Shown piece after piece: positions 54,615 to 62,008 of a stretch of 64,000 nt of DNA. The notes beneath the pieces were generated by a model. That model ran no database searches, had not been told where the DNA came from, and was given only the letters and a program-made list of their open reading frames with translations. Both the position numbers and the translations under genes were made by a program. This DNA comes from [Candidatus Thermochlorobacteriaceae] bacterium GBChlB (lineage in GTDB: Bacteria > Bacteroidota > Chlorobiia > Chlorobiales > Thermochlorobacteraceae): contig JPGV01000012.1 in NCBI GenBank assembly GCA_000724175.1, positions 1 through 64,000 of the forward strand, written 5' to 3'. The first letter of the stretch is position 1, and every line of letters starts with the position of its first letter.

Positions 54615-54637
54615 CTTACCACTTTCAGCATTGCGCT

Positions 54638-55243
54638 ATGACGCTCGGCAATGAGGCACATACCAGCGCTCCCGCCTTGCACGGCAAACTCGTCGTCTTC
54701 GCTGCGCCGTCGGGAACAGGCAAATCGACGATTGCCAAGCGCGTCTTGGAAACTGTTCCGAACTTGTCGTTCTCTGTTTCGGCGACGACGCGACCGAAGC
54801 GGTCTGGCGAAGAAAACGGACGCGAGTATTTCTTTTTGAGCAAAGCCGAGTTCGAGCAAAAAATTCAGCATGGCGACTTCATTGAGTATGAGTTGTTCTT
54901 CGACAACTACTACGGCACGCTTAAAGGCGCTACCGACGAGATACTTCGTCGCGGCAAACACCTTTTGCTCGATTTAGATGTCAAAGGCGCGCTCAATGTA
55001 AAACGGCTTTACGACGGGCGCGCGCTGCTTTTGTTCATCAAGCCGCCCAGTTTTGAGATATTGCGCGAGCGGCTCATGAATCGAAAAAGTGAGACAGCAG
55101 AGGCCATCCAAAAACGTTTGGAACGCGCCAGCTATGAATTGTCGTTTGCTGAACAGTTCGATAAGGTCGTCGTGAATGACGATTTAGAACGTGCCTGTTC
55201 AGAGGTGATTTCAATTATCAATCAATTTATCAACGCAGCCTAA
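54638..55243 (+). CDS. gmk: Guanylate kinase
   Basis: 201 residues. It phosphorylates GMP to GDP with ATP. P-loop APSGTGKST (23-31), ATTRPKRSGEENGREYFFL (GMP-binding), HGDFIEYELFFDNYYGT and the nucleotide-binding LLDLDVKGALN. Typical length. It lies 23 bp after yicC and is followed by rpoZ with 8 bp. Confidence 0.97.
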   Translation: MTLGNEAHTSAPALHGKLVVFAAPSGTGKSTIAKRVLETVPNLSFSVSATTRPKRSGEENGREYFFLSKAEFEQKIQHGDFIEYELFFDNYYGTLKGATDEILRRGKHLLLDLDVKGALNVKRLYDGRALLLFIKPPSFEILRERLMNRKSETAEAIQKRLERASYELSFAEQFDKVVVNDDLERACSEVISIINQFINAA

Positions 55244-55251
55244 TACATACC

Positions 55252-55572
55252 ATGCCAATTAGAGCCTTAGATTACGATAAAATTCGTCATCAATCGCAGA
55301 ACATCTACGAAATCGTGGCAGCCTTGTCGCGTCGCGCCAAAGAAATCAACGAGCAGCAACGCGCCGAGTTAGAAGAAAAACTCGCGCCGTTCAAGGCAAA
55401 AATCCGTAACCCTGCCAACGAAGGCGAGGCCGATAAAGTCTTTCCCGAACAAATTGCCATCAGTCAAAAATATGAGCGCTTGCCGAAACCGACGATTCTT
55501 GCGATTGAAGAATACGAACAACAAAAATTCACATTCGATTACCGCGAGACTAATCCCAAAGGGCGCAAGTAA
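55252..55572 (+). CDS. rpoZ: RNA polymerase omega subunit (Bacteroidota-type RpoZ/RPB6)
   Basis: 106 residues. The omega/RPB6 fold is recognised by NIYEIVAALSRRAKEINEQQR and AIEEYEQQKFTFDYRE, plus the position after gmk. Omega helps RNA polymerase assembly. The long spacer with KFKAKIRNPANE-type charged residues is common in this group. The start is 8 bp after gmk. Confidence 0.88.
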   Translation: MPIRALDYDKIRHQSQNIYEIVAALSRRAKEINEQQRAELEEKLAPFKAKIRNPANEGEADKVFPEQIAISQKYERLPKPTILAIEEYEQQKFTFDYRETNPKGRK

Positions 55573-55595
55573 ACCAGTTCGAAAAAAACCAAGTT

Positions 55596-56102
55596 ATGCC
55601 TAACCTTACTGGCATCAGCCAAATCACGCTGCGCGTCAATGACCTGCGGAAATCGGAAGAGTTCTACACAAAAATCATCGGGTTTAAACTCCACCATCGG
55701 CTTGGCATCAACATGACGTATCTGCAAGCTGAGCGCGATATGCTCGTCTTGGTGCGCGCCGAAACGCCCAGCCCTACCGACTGCCGCGATATTCGCGTCG
55801 ACCACTTCGGCTTGCGCTTAGCGACGGACAGCGAAGTCGATGACGCCGCGTTGTTCTTCCGAGAAAACGGCGTGCATCTGCTCACCTCACCTGCCCGACG
55901 ACGCGACGGCAGAGCGTTTTTTATTTTAGACCCTGACGGCAACATGATTGAAGTGTATTCCTCGACGGGAGAAGTGTTTGCGACCGACGATGTCAATCCC
56001 GACACGCCGTCTTCGCGCCGCCGCGGACGCAAGCCCAAAGCAGGCGCCACGCCGCGTCCAGAACGCCCTGCTGTTCCTAAACGTCGCCGTAGCCGAAAGT
56101 AA
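55596..56102 (+). CDS. VOC-family (glyoxalase/dioxygenase-like) protein with AT-hook tail
   Basis: 168 residues. Residues 5-125 form one vicinal-oxygen-chelate unit (ITLRVNDLRKSEEFYTKIIGF, then VDHFGLRL with His70, FFILDPDGNMIEVY with Glu119). The substrate is unknown. The tail (138-168) is basic and holds RRRGRKPKAG (141-150), an AT-hook core, followed by a Pro/Arg-rich end. Such a tail is unusual on VOC proteins and suggests DNA or RNA contact. It follows rpoZ by 23 bp and may be in that operon. Confidence 0.85.
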   Translation: MPNLTGISQITLRVNDLRKSEEFYTKIIGFKLHHRLGINMTYLQAERDMLVLVRAETPSPTDCRDIRVDHFGLRLATDSEVDDAALFFRENGVHLLTSPARRRDGRAFFILDPDGNMIEVYSSTGEVFATDDVNPDTPSSRRRGRKPKAGATPRPERPAVPKRRRSRK

Positions 56103-56260
56103 CACAGCGGCCTGCGGACGCTGCTTTCTCCGCCAGTGCATCGCCCAACGAGCGAAGACCATCTTTGCTCGCGGCTATCGTCTCTTTGAGTTCAGACCCG
56201 CCGCTGATTATATTCAGTCTCTGAAAAAGCGACCTCCGAATCATTAACGCAGAGAATTTT

Positions 56261-59260
56261 ATGAAGCTAATTTTTCGATGCTTTTCTCACGCACCCGTTT
56301 TTCTCGGACTCGTGTTTGCAACGCTCTCCGCTCACGCGCAAGTCGGAAATATGAACTTTACTGTCTCGTTTGGAACGACGGCGGCTCCGTTTGTTCAAAT
56401 TTCTGGTCGGTCGGGCAGCACAAGTCCTGCGCTCGCGTCTGGCTCTACGGACGACGGCGTCTATCCGCTCGTTCCAATTGGATTTTCTTTTTCCTACCAA
56501 GGTCAGGTGTTTACTCAGGTCAGCGCGAACACCAACGGCATTTTAACCTTCGGCGCGTTATCGTCGGCTTCAACCACGACGAACCTCTCAAGCGGGACAC
56601 CGCGCCCGTTTCTTTCGCCGTTCAATGACGACTTGGAAACGCCGACATTTTCATACCGCACCGAGGGCGCCTCGCCAAACCGCGTCTTTACGGCAGAATG
56701 GCTGAATGTCGAATGGCGATTTGGCTCTGACCAACCCAACTTGACGTTCCAAGTCAAGCTCTATGAAGGCAGCAACCGCATTGAATTTCACTACCGGCGC
56801 GAGGCGGGAACGCCCAACGGCAGGAATGCAGTCATCGGTATTGCAGGCGCCTTGTCCGGCTCTGGTAATTTTATTTCGCTGACGACGTCCGGTCCGCTCA
56901 ACGGCAGGGCAACCCCACAAACGAGCGCGACGGAGGTAAGTCCTGTAGATACAATTCCTGCAACGGGACAGGTTTATACCTTTACGCCGATTGCTGGCGG
57001 ACAAGCGCCGAGCGCCACGACTAACGCAGCAACGGGCATTACGCAAACTGCTGCTGTATTGAACGCCAGCATCAACCCGAACAATTCGCAAACACAATAC
57101 TTTTTTGAATACGGCACCACAACATCTTACGGCACACAAACCCCTGCGCAAACTTTAGCGGCTGGAACACAAGCCGTTCCCGTTACAGCGAGCATTTCAA
57201 GTTTGAATGCAGGAACGGCGTATAATTTCCGTGTCGTCGCCATCAACGCTAATGGTCGCACTAACGGCGCGAACCAGACGTTCACCACAGCAGCGTCTCC
57301 GCTTACCGTACCAACGCTAATTGCGCCCGCAAATGGCGCGACCGTACCGTTTGCGCGAGTAAATTTCAGCATCTCGGCAGTTACTGGCGCAACGTCATAT
57401 CGTATCGAGATTGACCCAAGCGGTCAAGATTTTACCTCAAGCGATGTGCTTAGCGCAACTTCGCCCAATCCTAACGGAATGTTCGCGGACACCAGCGTTT
57501 TAAGCCCAAACACGACTTATGCGTGGCGCGCGCGCGCTTCTGACGCCAACGGCAACGGGCCGTTCTCGGCAGTTTTCACATTTAGAACGGCGGCAACGGC
57601 AGCTCCAACGGCGCCAACGCTACTCTCGCCTGCCAACGGCGCAACGAATCAGCGCGTCGATACCGTGCAAGTTTCTTGGACAGCCGTAACAGGCGCGACC
57701 TCATACCGCTTACAAATAGCCACGGAAAACACATTCGCCAGTCCGACAATTAACCAAGTTTTTACAGGAACAGTCGTCAATGTGTTCAACAACACCCCGA
57801 ACACACAGTATTTTTGGCGCGTCCGGGTTGAAACGCCAACCGTTGGATCATATTCTACACCGTTTAGTTTCACCACAGGGTCAAGCGGCGGCGGAACGGG
57901 CGGCACGGTTTCCATCAATGCCAACCCGCGCACCATTGAATTTCCAGCCAATCCCGTTGCGCGGGATTACAAACTTGTCGGCATACCGGGCAATTTAAGC
58001 GATGGCATCAACATCGGCGGCTCGAACGTCAATCCGATTCGCTTACGCAATATCATTTCGTCAGGCACACAGGGCAGAGATTGGCGCGTGTTCAGAGACA
58101 ACGGCGCAGCCTCAGACTTTCTGGAAGAACTCTCTGGCGAAAGCACCATTTTCAACGGTGAAGGTCTATGGATGATTGGGCGCGGTAACATCACGATTCC
58201 CGCCATCACTGGCAGTGTTACGCTTCGACCAGACCGCACGTTTTTATTGCCGATGAACTTCAACGCTTGGAACATCATCGTCAGTCCGTTCAACGCCTCT
58301 GTATCGGTTGCCGATATTCGTCGCGCGAACAACTTGCCTGATAATCAACAATTTTTCCGTTGGAGCAACGGCGGATTTACCCCTGCTGTCGCGCTCGAGC
58401 CGTTTGAAGGGCTGTATTACCGTGAGGGCAGAGGACAAGGGCTGTTTATCCCTGCGCCAACCACCGGCGCAGCACTTCCCGACCAAACGGTTCAATCTAC
58501 GGCGGCAAGCCCGACAGCCAGTGAGGCGGCTCTTTACAGCTGGCGCGTTCAACTCAGTTTCGAGACCGACGTTAGCTCCGACAGTTACAATTTCATTGGC
58601 GTTGCGCCAACCGCAAAGCAAGGGTTCGACAACCTCGACGGCTACAAGCCACCAATGGTCTTTGATGCTGGATTCCTGTATTTCCCTCACCGCGAGTGGA
58701 ACGATAAATACAGCCGCTTCAACGAGGATTATCGACCAACTATCGGCGACGGTCAAGTCTGGGAGTTTGAAACGCGCCATCCGCGACAATCAATAAGCGC
58801 GATTCACTTCGGCAACCTTGCGAGCGTGCCATCAGAATATGAGGTTTATTTGGTCAATCTTGCCCATAGCAGCACGGCGATTGATTTGCGCCGAAATAGC
58901 GAGTATCGGTTTCAACACATCGGCGAGGTGATGCGGTTCAAATTGCTCATTGGCAAACGCGAGTTCGTCGCAGCGCAAATTGGCGCTGTTCAGCCGCGCA
59001 CGTTCGAGCTTTCGCAGAACTATCCAAATCCGTTCAATCCGTCCACAGTCATCAGCTATCAGTTACCAACCAGCAGCGAGGTAAGTTTGAAGGTCTATGA
59101 TATGCTAGGTCGAGAACTGCAAACGCTTGTCAATACACGGCAAGATGCCGGGCGCTACACGGTGTTGTTTAACGCTACAAGTTTAGCCAGTGGTTTATAC
59201 TTTTATCGGCTACAAGCTGGCACATTTATCGAGACAAGAAAAATGACGTTGGTGAAGTAA
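56261..59260 (+). CDS. Secreted multi-domain surface protein with FN3-like repeats and T9SS sorting domain
   Basis: 999 residues. Signal peptide cleaved near LSAHAQ. A beta-rich lectin-like N-terminal domain (to about 240, with NTNGILTFG and FHYRREAG) is followed by about three fibronectin-like units (ATGITQTAAVLNASI, PTLIAPANGATVPF, PTLLSPANGATNQR). An intermediate domain follows, and the T9SS type-A sorting domain with NYPNPFNPSTVISYQL ends the protein. It is probably exported by T9SS to the surface. No catalytic residues seen. It lies on the same strand as the metacaspase, with one small gene between. Confidence 0.88.
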   Translation: MKLIFRCFSHAPVFLGLVFATLSAHAQVGNMNFTVSFGTTAAPFVQISGRSGSTSPALASGSTDDGVYPLVPIGFSFSYQGQVFTQVSANTNGILTFGALSSASTTTNLSSGTPRPFLSPFNDDLETPTFSYRTEGASPNRVFTAEWLNVEWRFGSDQPNLTFQVKLYEGSNRIEFHYRREAGTPNGRNAVIGIAGALSGSGNFISLTTSGPLNGRATPQTSATEVSPVDTIPATGQVYTFTPIAGGQAPSATTNAATGITQTAAVLNASINPNNSQTQYFFEYGTTTSYGTQTPAQTLAAGTQAVPVTASISSLNAGTAYNFRVVAINANGRTNGANQTFTTAASPLTVPTLIAPANGATVPFARVNFSISAVTGATSYRIEIDPSGQDFTSSDVLSATSPNPNGMFADTSVLSPNTTYAWRARASDANGNGPFSAVFTFRTAATAAPTAPTLLSPANGATNQRVDTVQVSWTAVTGATSYRLQIATENTFASPTINQVFTGTVVNVFNNTPNTQYFWRVRVETPTVGSYSTPFSFTTGSSGGGTGGTVSINANPRTIEFPANPVARDYKLVGIPGNLSDGINIGGSNVNPIRLRNIISSGTQGRDWRVFRDNGAASDFLEELSGESTIFNGEGLWMIGRGNITIPAITGSVTLRPDRTFLLPMNFNAWNIIVSPFNASVSVADIRRANNLPDNQQFFRWSNGGFTPAVALEPFEGLYYREGRGQGLFIPAPTTGAALPDQTVQSTAASPTASEAALYSWRVQLSFETDVSSDSYNFIGVAPTAKQGFDNLDGYKPPMVFDAGFLYFPHREWNDKYSRFNEDYRPTIGDGQVWEFETRHPRQSISAIHFGNLASVPSEYEVYLVNLAHSSTAIDLRRNSEYRFQHIGEVMRFKLLIGKREFVAAQIGAVQPRTFELSQNYPNPFNPSTVISYQLPTSSEVSLKVYDMLGRELQTLVNTRQDAGRYTVLFNATSLASGLYFYRLQAGTFIETRKMTLVK

Positions 59261-59302
59261 CGTCGTCTCATCACTTTTTAACCAGATTCAGGAGATTGTC
59301 TA

Positions 59303-59848
59303 ATGAGCATACTGACTTTCTTGCGCATTCAGCGTCCCATTGCGTTTTTATTGTTGGTGTCGTTTTCATTCTCAATAGGTTCTGTTCCCGTCGGCGCAGC
59401 CACGCACGCTGCCGACGATATCACTGCGCGCATTACCGATGTGCAGTATGAAGACGAGCGTGTAGTGATTACCTACGACCTCATTGGCGCGCCGAAAGAC
59501 GTCTATGAAGTCAAAATCGTGTTCCTTAAAAAAAGCGACCCTGCATTCCGAGTTATCCCAGAGACGATTAGCGGCAATGTCGGCAGAGGCGAATTTGCTG
59601 GGTCAGGGCGCACCATTATTTGGGAATTTCGAAAAGACAACCCCAGCGGCTTTCCGATAGCCGACGACTATTATTTTCAAATGACCATCAAGCGCATTGG
59701 TGGCGAGGGCGGCGGATTTCCTTGGTTGTGGGTGGGCATTGGCGCAGCCGCAGTGGGCGGCGGCGCAGCCGCAGTTATTCTTTCCGGCAATCGTAGCGGC
59801 GGCGGAACGACAGGCGACTTGCCCGCGCCGCCAAACGTTAGACCATAA
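59303..59848 (+). CDS. Small exported protein of unknown function
   Basis: 181 residues. Signal peptide (FLLLVSFSFSIGSVPVGA), then a beta-rich domain of about 100 residues (ITARITDVQYEDERVVITYDLIG, TIIWEFRKDN), then a Gly/Ala-rich hydrophobic helix (PWLWVGIGAAAVGGGAAAVIL) and a Gly/Pro-rich tail. No named family, though a similar gene preceding caspase-like genes is familiar from this group. It lies between the T9SS protein and the metacaspase. Confidence 0.72.
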   Translation: MSILTFLRIQRPIAFLLLVSFSFSIGSVPVGAATHAADDITARITDVQYEDERVVITYDLIGAPKDVYEVKIVFLKKSDPAFRVIPETISGNVGRGEFAGSGRTIIWEFRKDNPSGFPIADDYYFQMTIKRIGGEGGGFPWLWVGIGAAAVGGGAAAVILSGNRSGGGTTGDLPAPPNVRP

Positions 59849-59906
59849 CGCGCATCTAAATTTTTCCTAACGATAAAATTCAGTCACTTTTACTGTGGAG
59901 GACAAT

Positions 59907-60839
59907 ATGATGAAGTGCATACAGTTTGTTTTGTTTTTGTTTATCGCCGCTGCGTCGGTGAGCGCGCAGGAAGTAACGATTGAAAGCAAACCCGGCGGCT
60001 GGAGCGCATCGAAGCCGACGACGAAAAAACCGCTTGCCGTCAATGTGCCACCCAGCGACGTTGATATTGACATTCCGAACACAGGCACAAAAAATCCCGA
60101 TGCGATTGCCGTCATTTTTGGCATTGAGGATTACAAGCGCGTTTCCAAAGTCCCGTTTGCTGCGCGTGATGCAGAAGCCTTCAAAAAATACGCGGTTGGC
60201 GTTTTGGGCGTTACCGACGACAAAAATCACATTTACTACGAGACGAACGACAACGTTACTAAAACCGAATTTGAAAAAGTTTTCGCAAGCGGCGGCTGGC
60301 TCTCGAAGCGCGTTACGCCCAAGTCCGACGTGTATGTCTATTACGCGGGACACGGCGCGCCCGACGCGAAAGATAAAAAAGCATATCTCGTGCCAGTCGA
60401 TGCCGACGGCAACTACATCGCACAAAGCGGCTATCCGCTCGACCAGCTCTACCTTGAACTCGGAAAGCTCAAGGCGAAGTCCATTACGGTCTTTATCGAT
60501 GCCTGCTTCAGCGGTGAATTGGTTGAGGGCAAGCGTGCGCTGCCGATTCCCGTGCAAAGCCCGTCGCTCTCGTCCGATAAAATCACCGTGTTCTCGGCGG
60601 CGAGCGGCACGCAAACCAGCAACTTCTATCCCGAAAAAGGACATGGCATTTTTACATATTACTTGCTCAAAGCCCTGCGCGGCGACGCGGCTGGAAAAGA
60701 TAACACGATTACCGTCGGAGAGTTGGCGGAATATCTTAGCGCGAACGTTTCTAAAACCGCGGGACAATTAGACAGCGAGCAAACACCCGAAGTAAAAACC
60801 AAAGATAAATCGCGCCTTGTCGTCAAGTTGAAAAAATAA
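59907..60839 (+). CDS. Exported caspase-like (C14, metacaspase) protease
   Basis: 310 residues from ATG 59907, set by the GGAGG at 59897-59901. Signal peptide (FVLFLFIAAASVSAQ). Caspase fold with catalytic His149 in YYAGHG and Cys200 in FIDACFSG, plus VIFGIEDYKR, VPFAARDAE and VFSAASGTQTS. Bacterial C14 proteases may act in signalling or cell death, and the substrate here is unknown. Because it is exported, the target is probably in the envelope. It is followed by a bidirectional terminator and faces an exported TPR protein. Confidence 0.92.
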   Translation: MMKCIQFVLFLFIAAASVSAQEVTIESKPGGWSASKPTTKKPLAVNVPPSDVDIDIPNTGTKNPDAIAVIFGIEDYKRVSKVPFAARDAEAFKKYAVGVLGVTDDKNHIYYETNDNVTKTEFEKVFASGGWLSKRVTPKSDVYVYYAGHGAPDAKDKKAYLVPVDADGNYIAQSGYPLDQLYLELGKLKAKSITVFIDACFSGELVEGKRALPIPVQSPSLSSDKITVFSAASGTQTSNFYPEKGHGIFTYYLLKALRGDAAGKDNTITVGELAEYLSANVSKTAGQLDSEQTPEVKTKDKSRLVVKLKK

Positions 60840-60888
60840 TCACTGCTGATTGCGAGAGCATCAGTGGCAATTTCCCAAACGAAAATTG

Positions 60889-60925
60889 AAGCGTCTTGAT
60901 GAGATCGAGACGCTTTTTATTTTTT
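60889..60925. terminator. Bidirectional terminator between metacaspase and TPR genes
   Basis: AAGCGTCT pairs with AGACGCTT (8 bp, 11-base loop), followed on the plus strand by TTTATTTTTT. The minus-strand TPR gene stops inside the T-tract. A weaker hairpin (CACTG.../...CAGTGG) lies just before at 60841-60867. Confidence 0.8.
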
Positions 60926-61969
60926 GTATCGATTGATAAGCGTTTTGAACTCGTTGCTTTTTCGAATGTTATCGAGATCGGTATCGCGGCTTAAATGATT
61001 GAAATCGCTGAAGCCCGCTTTGAACGCTGCTTCCAAGTGGTCGAGCGCGTCTTTTTGTTTGCCTTGTAGGGCATAGACGCACGCCAAGTTGTAATGCACA
61101 AAGTAATCTGATGCGTTGAGTTTGGCCGCCTCGCTCAGGTCTTGCGCCGCGCCAGCGTAATCTTTCAGCGCGATTTTAGCCACACCGCGATTGACAAATG
61201 CGGGTGAATACTTTGGGTTGATTTGCAGCGCTGTTGCAAAATCGGGCAACGCGCCAGCGAAATCGCCAAGCGCGTAGCGCACCGTGCCAAGATTGAAGAA
61301 CACAACATAGTTGCCGTCGTCCAATTTTGCTGCCTCGGTGAAGTGCGCAAGTGCTTCGTCATATTTTTGTCGGAAGTAGGCGTTGTAGCCTTTCTCGGCT
61401 TGGTCGAGAGAGGTGAGCCGCGTGCTGCTTTCGCCGTATGTTTTTTTCAGCGCGGCTTTTTCGGCATCAGATTTCGCTTTAGCCAATTCTTTTTTGAGGC
61501 TGTCTAATTCCGACAATCTCGCGTTGGCTTGTCGGCGCATTTCCTCCAATTCCATCACGCGGTCGCGGTCTTTGGCAATTGCTTTCACTTTCTCACGCAC
61601 ATCATCGACATCAATGCGTATTTCGGCTTTGAGGTAATAGTTTTCGCCGTCCCACTTCTCCGATAAAATCTTCGTCTCTGTAACGCCTGCCGTGATGCTC
61701 ATAATTTGGCTGCGCGTCAGTTCCTTGAATGTAGATTTGTCTCCGACGGTTGTTTCAGTAGCAACATTCTCGAACTTGCTCTCGAGGTAGACGCCGATTT
61801 CTTCGAGCAAAAGTTTCTTGACCTGCTCGAGCGCATTGGTTCGAGCCGTGAGCTTGCTGTCGGCTTCGCCTGCTTTGTAAGTGTATTCACGCACAAATGT
61901 TTTTACTTCGGCTGCCACCTGCGCCGACCACAAAAGCAGCATCGCCACCAAACTACGCCACATTGTCAT
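60917..61969 (-). CDS. Exported protein with LPP20/FlgT-like domain and TPR repeats
   Basis: 350 residues from ATG 61969. Signal peptide (MWRSLVAMLLLWSAQVAA). The first 130 residues (SKLTARTNALEQVKKLLLEEIGVYLES, then QIMSITAGVTETKILSEKW, YYLKAEIRIDVDDV) resemble the FlgT/LPP20 N-terminal fold often found with secretin and peptidoglycan-linked proteins. A charged coiled coil follows (about 130-185), then about three TPR repeats. Likely an envelope assembly or signalling scaffold, convergent with the metacaspase. Function unknown. Confidence 0.8.
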   Translation of the reverse strand: MTMWRSLVAMLLLWSAQVAAEVKTFVREYTYKAGEADSKLTARTNALEQVKKLLLEEIGVYLESKFENVATETTVGDKSTFKELTRSQIMSITAGVTETKILSEKWDGENYYLKAEIRIDVDDVREKVKAIAKDRDRVMELEEMRRQANARLSELDSLKKELAKAKSDAEKAALKKTYGESSTRLTSLDQAEKGYNAYFRQKYDEALAHFTEAAKLDDGNYVVFFNLGTVRYALGDFAGALPDFATALQINPKYSPAFVNRGVAKIALKDYAGAAQDLSEAAKLNASDYFVHYNLACVYALQGKQKDALDHLEAAFKAGFSDFNHLSRDTDLDNIRKSNEFKTLINRYKK

Positions 61970-62008
61970 ATCGTAACTGCACAGATTAAACAAACGGTTT
62001 TATGTTGC

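Noticed and set aside
59880-60767. 295-codon frame opposite the metacaspase
   Set aside because: The plus-strand frame has a signal peptide, Shine-Dalgarno and the His/Cys pair; the antisense frame has no motif.
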